Shown here piece after piece: positions 1 through 14,300 of a DNA stretch of 64,000 nt. A model generated the notes under the pieces. The model was not told the origin of the DNA. It searched no databases and saw nothing but the letters and a program-made list of their open reading frames with translations. A program made the position numbers and the translations under genes. The DNA is from Ampullaceana balthica. Lineage: Eukaryota; Mollusca; Gastropoda; Lymnaeidae. The stretch is from positions 93,320-157,319 of the forward strand of contig CALYLW010000286.1 in the NCBI GenBank assembly GCA_944989445.1. Reading direction: 5' to 3'. Each line of letters begins with the position of its first letter. Position 1 is the stretch's first letter.

Positions 1-340
1 CCCTGTCCTTTATTTAAAGATGTATAAGAAGGCCATAGATATCCCTAGTCTATTGAATAGATCAAAGTTTCTGTCAAGTCTAATTGGGTTATCAAAATGT
101 CTCTTGTATAAACGATAAAATCTACCACAAGTTTAATTTTGTTTTGAACATTCCGCTGAACTAAGTTAATGATATCAACATGAACGAGTTCCTTCATAGA
201 GTTTCACGGCAGATGGAAATGGAACAGATGCATACGTCTGAAATGCGAAGTTCATAGAACATTTCGTATACAAATTAAAGTAATCGATCAATTAAATGAT
301 CAAATTAAACGTTTTAAATAAAGAGTTCTTGTTTTCCCAG
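1..340 (+). other. Intron sequence at left edge
   Basis: AT-rich DNA without a recognisable exon, repeat or transposon end. By position it is the intron before the first EC exon. Confidence 0.5.
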
Positions 341-577
341 CAGGTGAGAAAGACTTTGGCACGGAGAAGTCCATTGTCCTGTGGAAGTTTAACGAGCTGG
401 ACCAGAACAAAGACGGAAAACTCAAGTTCAAGGAGATCCGACATTTTAAAAAAATGGTCAAGAAACTGATTAAGCCCAAACCTTGTGCCAAAGATTTCGT
501 GTCGTACTGTGACAAGAAGATGGACAGGACGATAGAGAAGCAGGACTGGACATTGTGTCTGGGAGTGGACATTAAAA
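341..577 (+). CDS. smoc: SMOC-like exon: first EC (EF-hand) domain
   Basis: The exon follows a pyrimidine-rich acceptor (AG at 339-340, or the alternative AG at 342-343) and ends at a perfect GTGAGT donor at 578. It reads from [10 protein letters not shown] to CLGVDIK and contains a complete EC domain. EF-hand 1 has the loop [12 protein letters not shown], a canonical calcium loop (D1, N3, D5, K7, E12). EF-hand 2 has [12 protein letters not shown], which lacks an acidic or amide residue at position 3 and has D instead of E at position 12, so calcium binding there may be weak. Three EC cysteines are visible (KPC, SYC, LCLG). The exon is phase 1 at both ends. Unlike the second EC domain (20970-21917), it has no intron inside the EF-1 loop. 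Confidence 0.85.
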
Positions 578-3500
578 GTGAGTACCCTCCCCTCATCTTT
601 GATTGCAATGAAATGGCTTACAATTGTTATGGTAACTGAATTGTCTTACACTTGTTATAGCAACTGAAATGTCTTACAATTGTTATATCAAATAAAATGA
701 CCAATATTCAATTTAATTCATTTTCTTGTGAGGCTCTCTAATAAGGCTCTCTTGAAAGGCGCTTTAGTGAGGCTGTCTCGTGAGGCTGCGCGTTGATCAA
801 AACATCTCTGACAGCCGCACAAAGCGATGGTCTGTATCAATTAAAGGCACATTCAGAGGTTGGAGGTTCCGTTACCTCTCAGTGTTGACAGCACTCTACA
901 GACTCTAACGTTGAGACATTCTGCCACTCTAACGTTGAGACATTCTGCCACTCTAACGTTGAGACATTCTGCCACTCTAACGTTAAGACATTCTGCCACT
1001 GTAAGGTTGGAGGTTCCGTTACCTCTCAGTGTTGAGACATTCTGCCACTCTAAGGTCAAGGTTACAGAATCGCTTCTTAGGATTCCAAAACAAGGAAATC
1101 TACGTCTGTCAGTGGCGTCACTCAGTCTTTCAAGTGGCGTCACTCCGTCTGTCAGTGATGTCACTCCGTCTGTCAGTAGCTTCACTCCGTTTGTCAGTGA
1201 CGTCACTCCGTCTGTCAATAGCTTCACTCCGTTTGTCAAGTGGCGTCACTCCGTCTGTCAGTGGCGTCACTCCGTCTGTCAGTGATGGCACTCTGTCTGT
1301 CAGTGGCGTCACTCCGTCTGTCAAGTGGCGTCACTCCGTTTGTCAGTGGCGTCACTCCGTCTGTCAAGTGGCGTCACTCCGTCTGTCAAGTGGCGTCACT
1401 CCGTTTGTCAGTGGCGTAACTCCGTCTGTCAAGTGGCGTCACTCCGTCTGTCAGTGGCGTCACTCCGTCTGTCAGTGGTGGCACTCCGTCTGTCAGTGGC
1501 GTCACTCCGTCTGTCAGTGGTGGCACTCCGTCTGTCAGTGGCGTCGCCATGTTTGCCACTTTTCTGCTTATGAGTAAATGTTTTTTTCTCCTATAGAGCT
1601 AACCTTATCCCTGCTAGACCAGCATGCTTGTTGCTCTCTCATGTTCAACATTCTCTATTAAAAATAAAGTCTTCAATTTTCCTCATTTTTATTTGTTATC
1701 ACACTTTTTCAAAAATTTCGGAAGTCTGTTCCATAACGTTGTTGCCTCCAAAGGAATACTTCATGTGTACCATCCACTCCGAGAACTTTACAGAAGTGTC
1801 TGCATGGAAGATAGAATCACCTTCATAGATACGTGTTCTGATGTTAATTCCTTCAAATACAGTGGCGCTGATCCGTCCATACAGTCATACGGTAATGACA
1901 GAATCTTGCGTGCTATTGTTTCAGCCTGTGCAGATCTCTAAGTACCGGTTTAATCTGGTCTGACTCTCTCATTCCTCAATACCATCCGCGCTAGAGAGTT
2001 TTTCACTTTTTGGAGTCTGTTTATTTGGTTGAAAGTGATGTGGTCAGTAAGGTCATAATGTCATAGTGGTTGGTCATTTTATTGGAGATCTGTTTGTATA
2101 CCTGGAACTGTGCCCGAGTTTCACTTAATTGATGCTGCCGTTAATAATGTGCTTAATATAAAAACTTACAGGCTGCATGCCCTTCAGTGACCTTCAGTGA
2201 CATTCAGGTCCTTGCCAAGCAGCCCCTCTGACACTTTCTCTGTTGTTTTTTTAAAAACAGTTTTGTGAGCTGTTGACAGTTTTATAAATGGCTGTCCATA
2301 GGTTGTGTTCTCAATAGTGATGAATGAGCTGTGAGCAAGATTTTCTATACATTAATATCATAATTTAATCAATGATCCCTTGGACAGACACTTGCCTTTT
2401 GGCGTTAGGATACAATCAACTACTCAAATGGATTACATATTAAGTTTATATTGTAACTGGATTCTTGCTGGTTATATTCTCGATTCTTGCAGGTTATATT
2501 CTCGATTCTTGCTGGTTATATACTCGATTATTGTTGGAGGCAGACATTAAAAAAAATTACTATCACTGAAAAATGCTGGAGAGGCCCAGGATAGTGATGT
2601 CTGTAGGACTCCCGTAGGTTGCTTATGAGAGGCTGGCCCAGGATAGAGATGTCTGGAGGACTCTCGTTTGTGGCCTATGAGGGCTGGGTGCACAGGGGAT
2701 AGGGGATGTGAGTGGGTGTATAGAGGTATGTGGACTTTTGTGATTGGATGGACATGATAGGGGGTGGGATGGTAGGTATATATAGGTGGGAATATTGTGG
2801 TGAGACAATGTTGTGTTTGGTAGGTGTGGTAGATGAGGTGGTGGTATTTGTTGGGGGATGGAACATGTGTTGTGTGGTGAAGAACTAGTTGGTTTTATAT
2901 TATATGCCTCATTACCTGAGTTTAGTTTTGGGATCACATTGTTGATCTCAGAGAGAGATTATGTTGTTTTACAGTGGTTATTGGTGTTATATTTGAGGGA
3001 GAGTAATATTTTATATTATGGTGGGTCGATTGGTTATGGGAAGCCTGGGAGAGAGCATTTGTTGGATGTTAAATATATTTGGGGGTTGATGTTTAGGGTG
3101 TTATGGGGATGTAGTTAGAAGGGTGGGATGAGGTATGTATTTGGGTAGAATGTGTTGAAGTGAGGGTTATGGGGATGTAGGTGGGTGTTGTTGATTAGTT
3201 GGGGGGGGGGGGGGGGATTGTTTTTTGGGTGAAGAAATATGTTGGAAATGGGAGTAGTTTGTTGATTGTTTGGGGATTTAATAGTTTTTTGGGGGGAGTG
3301 GTTGTGGGGGTGGGGGGGGAAGGTATTATGGGGGGGAAGGTGTGGTGGAGGTTTGTTTTTTTGTTTTGTTGTTGGGTTTAATTTTTAGTTTTTTTTTATT
3401 TAGGTTTTAGGGGTATTTGTGGAGGAGGTTTATGTGGGTTGTTTTTGATTTGTTTTTATAGTGGTGGTATGTGTAGTATGTTAAATTTTTGTTTTTGTGG

Positions 3501-5295
3501 GAATATGGGCCAAATATTAAGCCTAATACATAAGATGTAAATGCGGCCACACCTGTTGCAGACATCCGGTCACGGACATGCAGTTTTGTAATGAAACTTT
3601 GTGTCCAACTGGAGAAGATGAGAGATTTGAAGGATGCGAAGAAGTGTAAGCAAAAAGTGAAAGATCGACTGGAAGGAGGAATGAACTGAGTAACGTCTGG
3701 ATGAGTGTCTGCACGTGAGGAGGAATTAACTGAGAAACGTCTGGATGAGTGTCTGCACGTGAGGAGGAATGAAAGGATGAATGAGTGAGACTGTTGCTGG
3801 TACTTGTACACAACTCAACGACATTGAAAGAACGTTCAGTGTGTTACAAGACCCTGGGCCACTTACACTCCTGGAGTTTGCATCAACTGTCCACCATCCA
3901 CTGTCCACCATCCACTGTCCACCATCCACTGTCCACCATCTACTGTCCACCATCTACTGTCCACCATCTACTGTCCACCATCTACTGTCCACCATCCACT
4001 GTCCACCATCAACTGTCCACCATCAACTCTCCACCATCCACTGCCCATCATCTACTGTCCATTATCCACTGTCCACCATCCACTGTCCACCATCCACTGT
4101 CCACTATCCACCATCAACTGTCCACCATCCACTGTCCAACATCAACTGTCCATCATCAACTGTCCACCATCCACTGTCCGGTGTCAGCCTGTCTGTTGGT
4201 CTTGTTGTCTGTCTGCCTGTTTGTTTATGAACAGTGTCAACGTTTCCTAATATCCAGCTCAGTTTCCTCCCCTTTCAACAAAGCTCATGAATGCAGTCAA
4301 TATTTGTTGATGTGTTGTATCAATTTATTGTTATTTTGTTGTGTCTCATGTTGATTTCCTTTTATTCCGAAGAAGTTGGCAAAAAATAATTTTGAATTCT
4401 TAAAATAATGTTAAATTATTCTTCCCCCTTTCTCCAATGATTCAAATTTAACTCTCATCTTAACCCTAACTTTAACTCTCATCTTAACCCTAACTTTGAC
4501 GCTCATCTTAACCCTAACCTTAACTCTCATCTTAACCCAAACTTTAACTCTACCTTTAAACCTAGCTTTAACTCCACCCTTAACCCTAACTTTAACTCTA
4601 CCCATAACCCTAACTTTAACTCTACCCATAACCCTAACTTTAATTTTAACCTTAAACCTAACTTTAACTCTACCCATAACCCTAACTTAAACTCTAAAAT
4701 TAACCCTAACTTTAACTCTCATCTTAACCCTAACTTAAAATCTCATCTTAACCCTAACTTTAACTCTAACCTTAACCCTAACTTTAACTCTACCCTTAGC
4801 CCTAACTTTAACCTAAACCTAACTTTAACTTTAGCCTTAACCCTGACTTTAACTCTAACCTTAACCCTAACTTTAACTTTAACCTTAACCCTAACTTTAA
4901 CTCTCATCTTAACCCTAACTTTAACTCTCATCTTAACCCTAACTTTAACTCTCATCTTAACCCTAACTTTAACTCTCATCTTAACCCTAACTTTAACTCT
5001 CATCTTAACCCTAACTTTAACTCTCATCTTAACCCTAACTTTAACTCTCATCTTAACCCTAACTTTAACTCTCATCTTAACCCTAACTTTAACTCTCATC
5101 TTAACCCTAACTTTAACTCTCATCTTAACCCTAACTTTAACTCTCATCTTAACCCTAACTTTAACTCTCATCTTAACCCTAACTTTAACTCTCATCTTAA
5201 CCCTAACTTTAACTCTCATCTTAACCCTAACTTTAACTCTAACCTTAACCCTAACTTAAACTCTAACCTTAACCCTAAATTTAACTCTCTCTCTC

Positions 5296-5349
<54 letters not shown>

Positions 5350-8300
5350 ATTTTGTTACCCACAGTTTTGTCATTTTTCAAGACAATTCTCCACACATTT
5401 ACTGCCCACACATTTTCTGTCCACACAATTATTGGCCACACAATTATTGTCCACACAATTATTGTTTACACAATTACTGTCCACACAATTACTGTCCACA
5501 CAATTACTATGCACACAATTACTGTCCACACAATTACTGTCCACACAATTACTGTCCACACTCCTTGCCTTGCCTGTTATTTGACTGTTGATGCAAGCCT
5601 CCATGTGGGATAAGTGACCCAGTTCTTTTAGTTCAAGTTTTGAAGAAGCCTGCGAGGGGGCCCAGCTCTAAAGTCACGTGAACGTGTTAGTTTCAGAGTC
5701 TGTTTCAGGGCTACCCTTCCAGGTTCTTCAACTAGGAACACAACCAAAGCAATGCAATTTTACTAACACTCATCTTCATTGTGGTAAGCATTCTACTCAG
5801 TCTGTTCCATCATTCCATCCATTGTCACATGTCATCATTATCAGCTCTGTTCCATCATTCCATCCATTGTCACATGTCATCATTATCAACTCTGTTCCAT
5901 CATTCCATCCATTGTCACATGTCATCATTATCAGCTCTGTTCCATCATTCCATCCATTGTCACACGTCATCACTATCAGTTCTGTTCCATCATTCCATCC
6001 ATTGCCACATCTGTCAAATCTCTTACATTATGTGCCTACAGCTTTCCATTTGATTAGCACCACGTACGGAATGTAATTCATAATCCCCACATAACTGTTA
6101 CTTGACCATTGAACATTAAGGTTCCTTTTCTAACTCAATTATGACCTCGAACCTTTCACAAACAGGGATAATCCTAACACAGCAAGCTATAAAACCTTTC
6201 ACAAACAGGGATAATCCTAACACAGCAAGCTATAAAACCTTTCACAAACAGGGATAATCCTAACACAGCAAGCTATAAAACCTTTCACAAACAGGGATAA
6301 TCCTAACACAGCAAGCTATAAAACCTTTCACAAACAGGGATAATCCTAACACAGCAAGCTATACAACCTTTCACAAACAGGGATAATCCTAACACAGCAA
6401 GCTATACAACCTTTCACAAACAGGGATAATCCTAACACAGCAAGCTATAAAACCTTTCACAAACAAGGATAATCCTAACACAGCAAGCTATACAACCTTT
6501 CACAAACAGGGATAATCATAACACAGCAAGCTATAAAACCTTTCACAAACAGGGATAATCCTAACACAGCAAGCTATAAAACCAGATTCCTCAATAGAAT
6601 TTCATTTTTTTTAAATAAAAATTCAAGGGCTATTTCCAAATGTCACAGAGATATAATATATATATATACTAGAAAAATACCCGCACTTGTAGCGGGAGTG
6701 TGCTGACCCTTTATCCAAGTATTAGTTGCTGGTTATTAAAATTTTTATTTGCCAAGTTAAATTTCAGATTCATCTATTTAGATAAAATCTTATGAGAAAC
6801 AGATATATGCCATTTTACCGCGTGAGTTGTTTTCACTTAATGCAGTGCCTTTTAACATAACCTTACTATTTAAAAGATATGATTTATTAAATAATGATTC
6901 TTGCCGACCATAATACCTAAATTTACAATTTCATTCCCACTTGTACAAAATTAACATAACTTATAGGTTACTCGTCACTCAAAAATTTAATATTTAATTA
7001 CGAAACTGCATCGTATCACAATTGTAAGTTATATAATATCTGTAACCACGTCTATGAGATAAAGAACATGTGGCACTATCCCTTTAAAAGGCAAAAGCTA
7101 AGTGACTCATAGCGCAAATAAACAAAATTATAAATGTACTTTCTAAAATACTATTTAAAAAAAAACAAAAACGGTCGTATTAAAATGATATCAAAAAAAT
7201 TTGCACACCATATTTAGAGATATAGAAAGCTGGCCGCATAAAATAAAGTCTTGTTATAAAGTAAATGTACTGGACCAAAATAACTCCTCCTTTTGACGTA
7301 TTCATAATTGTTGCAATAGGGAAATAATATTTAACATTTTTTATGTCTCTATATATTACGATTTATATTTACGGTTTATAAGCAATGTGTATAATTTTAA
7401 AAAGGAATCTTTTTTTGTTGTTCCCTAATTCGGACAAGGCATCATATTTTGTAAATTATATTCAATGCACACACACACACCAGATTTTATATCTGAAAAA
7501 TAAAATAAAAATGAAAAAAAAAGATTGAACCGTCTTAAAAATAAGCGCATCTTAAAAATGATTAAAAGGGAATTTTAGAAATGGCCTATGCTATTCTGAA
7601 TACAAAGGAATGAACATAAAAACGTATTCAATTTGCAATTCATATTAATTAATAAGCGTTTTCAGGATCACTTCATTAAATTTAGTCAACTTTTGTTAAT
7701 ACGTTCGATAGCGATAGTTTATAATGTATAGTGTATATAAAGCTTAAGTAAACAGTTTTAAAGTGTAAGTTTATTTGACATAGGACATCACTTTCAACAT
7801 AAAATAAACTCGTTACATCTATGGTTTTTAATTAAATGTCGAGTTATGAATTAAATTTTTTAAAAATCCCAATTTTATTCATTGCATGTAAAATATTAAT
7901 GCAATGCATCGTGAAAATAATTGAAATTCCAAAAGATCCCTGCCACTGTCGTCACTAAAAAAGCTCTTATATATTTACGACAATGCATCGTAACACAATT
8001 GTAATTAATACAATATTTGCAACAGCGTCGTTGAGATAAAGATAATAAAGATAAATAAAGAAATTAGGCTATATTCCTAATTTTTAAAAAAACAAACAAA
8101 ACAAATCAATTTTATGTTAAAAACGCATGTGAAACCATGACAATAATCGATTTTAAAAATGGCCTATGTTAATCCATCATCAAAGGAATGAACATAACAT
8201 ATTCAATTCGCAATACAAAATAACTAAGCGTTTTCAGGATAACTTTATTTAATTTAATCTACTTATGTTAATAGGTCCGGTAGCCTAAGTTTAAATGGTA

Positions 8301-11300
8301 TAAGTGTATAGGTTATGTAAAAGACAATAGCTTATGTAAAAGACAAACAAAATATAAATTTTATATTAATAGGACACAGCTAAATTTAAGATGCGTACAC
8401 GAAAATTGCGCACAGTAATCAGGCGATAAAAGATTTTAAAACGCGCACCGCTAAAAAAAAAGCCTTGAAAAAAATACTGACACAATCATTACATAAATAG
8501 GTTTTTATTAAATGCAGAGTTATGGAACAGAAAATAATTAAAACAAATTCGCAATTAAATTTAAACGTGTAAACAATTAAATATAATGCATCGTGTGGCA
8601 GTTGTAATTAAATATGTTTACGTGTCTATCTAATATATAGAAAGTAACAGTAAAGAAAATGACAATTCTTTGTACTACACAGCTCAAATTATGAAGGGTA
8701 CACGAAAATGTGCGCACCGTAATTAGACAATATAATATTTTTTGAATGCGCACGGCTGAAAATGAAGTATTGGGGAAAAAAAAGTCACCAAAAGTAACTC
8801 GCTTTGAACGACATTTGAACGTCCGCGTAAATTTGTTCAATACAGAAATGAGGTTAAATTTTTTATTCATTGTCTCTGCATTTTCTGATTATTTAATTTA
8901 CGGCATTCGGGCAAAAGGGACAATTACAAAAAGTAACTTAAAACCACCTTCAGGGTAAAAGGAACCGTCCTGCCAAATTTGGTCCCCGTCCGTCATTTGG
9001 TTTTTCCGTGGCTGTCTAACAGAAAGTAGAAAAGTGAAACATACAAACATACAAACATACAAAGATACACACACCAACTGAGCTTTATATATTAGATATG
9101 TTTGTGTGTATGACCCATTGAGGTTTCAACATCTTCGCTCTTCGCCATTCATTCTTTCTGTCATAATTACTTGGTGCCACACACACCAGTGGCTACCATC
9201 TTGGTGCCACACACACCAGTGACTACCATCTTGGTGCCACACACACCAGTGGCTACCATCTTGGTGCCACACACACCAGTGACTACCATCTTGGTGCCAC
9301 ACACACCAGTGACTACCATCTTGGTGCCACACACACCAGTGACTACCATCTTGGTGCCACACACACCAGTGACTACCATCTTGGTGCCACACACACCAGT
9401 GGCTACCATCTTGGTGCCACACACATTAGTGACTACCATCTTGGTGCCACACACACCAGTGACTACCATAGGCTGCCACACACACCAGTGACTACCATCT
9501 TGGTGCCACACACACCAGTGACTACCATCTTGGTGCCACACACACCAGTGACTACCATAGGCTGCCACACACACCAGTGACTACCATCTTGGTGCCACAC
9601 ACACCAGTGACTACCATCTTGGTGCCACACACACCAGTGACTACCATCTTGGTGCCACACACACCAGTGACTACCATCTTGGTGCCACACACACCAGTGA
9701 CTACCATCTTGGTGCCACACACACCAGTGACTACCATAGGCTGCCACACACACCAGTGACTACCATCTTGGTGCCACACACACCAGTGGCTACAATATTG
9801 GTGCCACACACACCAGTGACTACCATCTTGGTGCCACACACACCAGTGAATACCATCATGGTGCCACACACACCAGTGACTACCATCTTGGTGCCACACA
9901 CACCAGTGACTACCATCTTGGTGCCACACACACCAGTGACTACCATCTTGGTGCCACACACACCAGTGACTACCATCTTGGTGCCACACACACCAGTGAC
10001 TACCATCTTGGTGCCACACACACCAGTGACTACCATCTTGGTGCCACACACACCAGTGACTACCATCTTGGTGCCACACACACCAGTGACAAGCTTCGCT
10101 ACTTCTTCCAAACATCGTTCCATGTCCATCTTTTTACAGCCGTCCCCATCTTCATGTTACCATCCCCATCTTCATGTTACCATCCCCATCTTCATGTTAC
10201 CATCCTCATCTTCATGTCACCATCCTCATCTTCATGTCACCATCCCCATCTTCATGTTACCATCCTCATCTTTATGTTACCATCCTTATCTTCATGTTAC
10301 CATCCCCATCTTCATATCCCCAGCTTCATGTCCCCATCCCCATCTTCATGTTACCATCCCCATCTTCATATCCCCAGCTTCATGTCCCCATCCCCATCTT
10401 CATGTTACCATCCCCATCTTCATGTTACCATCCCCATCTTCATGTCACCATCCCCATCTTCATGTTACCATCCTAATCGTCATGTTACCATCACCATCTT
10501 CATGTCACCATCCCCATCTTCATGTTACCATCACCATCTTCATGTTACTATCCCCATCTTCATGTCACCATCCCCATCTTCATGTTACCATCACCATCAA
10601 CCTTACTAACGTCGTGATCTCGGGGCCTGTGCAATAATAAAGAGTTGAGTTGAACTTTGACCCCGTGACACTCAATGTTTCATAGTCTCTTTTCATATGT
10701 TCCTATCTCTGAACTCAGCTAGCGAGGCGACCAGCTCCGTGCGACCAGCGGACTCCCCCCGTCAAGGTAAGTACTGCATCGCATGTTTTCATTGTTTGGT
10801 CCGCTCGTGGCTGGACATCACGTCATGGACTAACAGGTGGTGGATGACTAAACTGGACATCACTGGGTCTGGTCAGTGTCGTGGACACGGAGGTTGTAAA
10901 TGTTTTGGAGCAGCATTCATTCATTTCTTTTGTTTTATTATTGTAATAATTCTAGAAAATAATTATTTCTAAAAATATATTTATATTAACAACGTGCACA
11001 TGATAAATTATTTCTTTTAGTGTTACATTTGGGTGGCGCTTTAATTAATCTTTAAAAAAATTAAAAAGTTAAATCACATTTTGTACATCACAGTCAATGT
11101 TTTATTTAAATTTTAAAAAAAAGTATTATTCCTTTTATTTATTGTACCATTTCTTATTTGATTAAATAGGCAGTATCAAATAAAAATTATCAACTATATT
11201 TTTCCACATCCACGCTAATACTAAATATATTGTACTTGTACTGCTGTGTTGCACTGGTCAGTGTGTATGTCTCAGAAATTGAAATGACCACAACGAAATT

Positions 11301-14300
11301 AAAAACACATTTTAATTTTAGAATTGAAGACATTTTTTTTAAAAACGGTTTAAGAGGAGTAAGACAGATTTCCTTTAACCATTTAACCTTCGACTTTAAG
11401 CAACCCGGAAACCGCTCGTGGTCCACAGCCTCAGTCCGCTATCTAGAGATGTGTTGAGTGTAGAGCCCCATGTTTACTGATCACAAGCCGCCACAATGAA
11501 GGGCTGAATTCCACTGTGTGTTTGATCGCGCCGTTGTCTTGTTTTCTCTTCAAGCTATTGATACAGGAATTATGTTAGAGCCGCACCTCCCTGGAATCAG
11601 TGCCAAGGATGGTCTTAAGAATTAATGGTTTAAGGCAATGTTTAAAACTAGAATATGACACAGTGGGTGGGTTTATGGGTTGGTGGGTCTATGGGTTGGT
11701 GGGTCTATGGGTTGGTGGGTCTATGGGTTGGTGGGTCTATGGGTTTATGGGTTGGTGGGTCTATGGGTTGGTGGGTTTAAGGGTTGGTGGGTCTATGGGT
11801 TGGTGGGTCTATGGGTTGGTGGGTCTACGGGTTGGTGGGTCTATGGGTTGGTGGGTCTATGGGTTGGTGGGTCTATGGGTTGGTGGGTCTATGGGTTGGT
11901 GGGTCTATTGGTTGGTGGGTCTATGGGTTGGTGGGTCTATGGGTTGGTGGGTCTATGGGTTGGTGGGTCTATGGGTTGGTGGGTCCATAAGTGGTTGGTT
12001 GGGTCCATGGGTTGGTGGGTCTAGGGGTGGGGGGGTTGATACAACGCTCTGGGTAGGCGCTACATCGTGCTATTTTAAGTCTGAGGATTTTTGTTGTATC
12101 ACAAATTTATTTGTGTTGTTGTATCAACCTGTTACTTGCATTGTTGTACCATCTTGTTATAATTATTGTTGTAAAATTAGTTTACCTTTAAACTAGGATT
12201 ACACATTTGTTATAGCGTGTCATCTCAAAATAAATTTGTTTGATGCAGTGAAATCTGACTAATCTGATTTTCATTAACTTTTAAAAGTTACCTCCATAAA
12301 TTACGTCATGATCCATGGTTCATGAGCTATGAACGAAAGACGGGAGGGGAGGGGATGGAATCGGCTTAAATAGATAACGTCATCTACGGATGTCCCAAGA
12401 TGTTTTATCCCAAAAATGTTCGACGTACTGTAATGTCCTTAAGAAAATGTTCGACATGACGTAATGGCCTTAAGAAAATGTTCGACATGACGTAAAGGCC
12501 TTAAGAAAATGTTCGACATGACGTAATAGACTTAAGAAAATGGTTCCACAGTAAACATAATCGATTATATTAAGAACTAGCAAAATACCCGCGACAACAT
12601 CGGAAATTTATTATTTCAGTTAGCGTTGAAAACCAGCGTAACACCAATTCAAAACACAATTTGATTTCAATCTGGATCATGATGTATATACTAAATATAT
12701 TAACTTCACCGCCTTGTCTGTCTGCCTGTCATGGTCCCGCGAAAAAACTAAAGTAAAAAGTGACACACTTCCCGTAGTCCTATCGAGCTGATAATTTAGA
12801 TATTTTTTTCACATCTTACCATTGCGAGGTAGAACTCAACAACTTCCCAAAGTTTCATGCTTCTACCTACACGGAAAGTTGGAGAATTAGTGTCGATTTA
12901 GTTTTATTTAGCCAATTTAAGAACAAAAAACTTTTATGGGCCCCCCTTCCCCTCATAAGTGGGAATTTTAAAATTCTTTTTCGCCAATTATCGTCGTGAG
13001 AGTGTACTCAACAACTTCCCAAAGTTTGATGCTTCTACCTACACGGGAAGTTGGAGAATTAGTGATGAGTTAGTGAGTGAGTGAGTTAGTGAGTGAGGGC
13101 TTTGCCTTTTATTAGTATAGAAGTTATCACAATCAAGCCTCTAAATTAAAATTATTTTGAATCAAATTATGCAAACAGTGAATCAGTCTATTTGTAGGGC
13201 TATGACGTCAAAGACAGTAGACTCCCCTCCCAGCTCGCTTTTATTAACAACTCAGAGACGTAGCTAGGATATGTTGCACCTGGGGACAAAATATAAAATT
13301 GGCCCCATATCCCACCTTCACACATGTATTATCCCTTGTTATCTTAATAAAATGTAACGCCATAAGCCTCATTTGGCGCCCCTGTACAAGCCTCATTTGG
13401 CGCCCTGTACAAGCCTCATTTAGCGCCCCTGTACAAACCTCATTTGGCGCCTCTGTACAACCCTCATTTGGCGCCCCTGTACAAGCCTCATTTGGCGCCC
13501 CTGTACCTCGGCACCCGACCACGTATGTACCCCTGCTTCTTGAATAACTGTCAAAGTCCCCCAGCCCCTCATTGTGTGATGAATGGACAGAAACGTCAGC
13601 AATTAACGCGTGCTACGCTTCGGTCCCTGTCAGTTAATAAAAACGACAGTCTAAAAGCTGTTACTATTAATTGAAAGACATTTTTACCCGCCCACAGCGA
13701 TTAACGACTTTAGCAGGACTCACTGCACTCAAAAGGCATAGATCCCCCCCTCCCCCGAGACACGTTTACTTACCTCTGGGTCAGACTGACCTTTTGGCAC
13801 CTGCTCGCCTTGTGTGTGTGTGGGGGGGGGGTCCCCCAGCGTTACCTGACGTTGCACCTGAATGACATGAAGTCTATCGTCTAATCCCTTTGTTAATACT
13901 TTCCCTGTCTGAGCCCTGCACCCAGTAGAGTTATCTCACCACAGTCTCACCAATTTCTAACCCGAATTCCCGCGCCATGTTTAATTTGCCCTGCTTACTC
14001 CCCCCCCCTCCCCCGCCCCGACCTTCTCTACGACACGTTTTGTGCACCTAATTGATATCTTGAGTATTTTCTTAACCTTCATTAAATGAGAGTTACAAAT
14101 TGAGATCTTAGCCTTCATTAAATGAGAGTTACAAATTGAGATCTTAGCCTTCATTAAATGAGAGTTACAAATTGCCCGCTGTTAGTCCCATGGTAATAAA
14201 AGTCACAAGTAACCATATTAATAATAATAACATGAACATAATAATAACATGAACATAATAATAATAACATGAACATAATAATAATAACATGAACATAATT

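Noticed and set aside
1624..1941. 105-codon plus-strand frame
   Set aside because: No recognisable domain, no splice-consistent partner and AT-rich intronic composition; it is not supported beyond being open.
4743..5219. 158-codon minus-strand frame of Lys/Arg/Val repeats
   Set aside because: It is the translation of the telomere-like 24-bp unit; a by-product of the array.
9167..10129. Long open frames on both strands over the 30-bp array (decapeptide repeats)
   Set aside because: The period is a multiple of three and the unit has no stop, so all these frames are forced by the repeat. There is no unique coding sequence, splice context or start context.
10697..10972. 91-codon frame containing the linker exon as an independent gene
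   Set aside because: After the GTAAGT at 10767 it loses any SMOC-tail character and ends in a hydrophobic, AT-rich stretch; a 48-bp spliced exon fits better.
11600..12196. 198-codon Gly/Trp-rich frame
   Set aside because: It comes from the 16-bp G/T-rich minisatellite, which is open in all frames on this strand.
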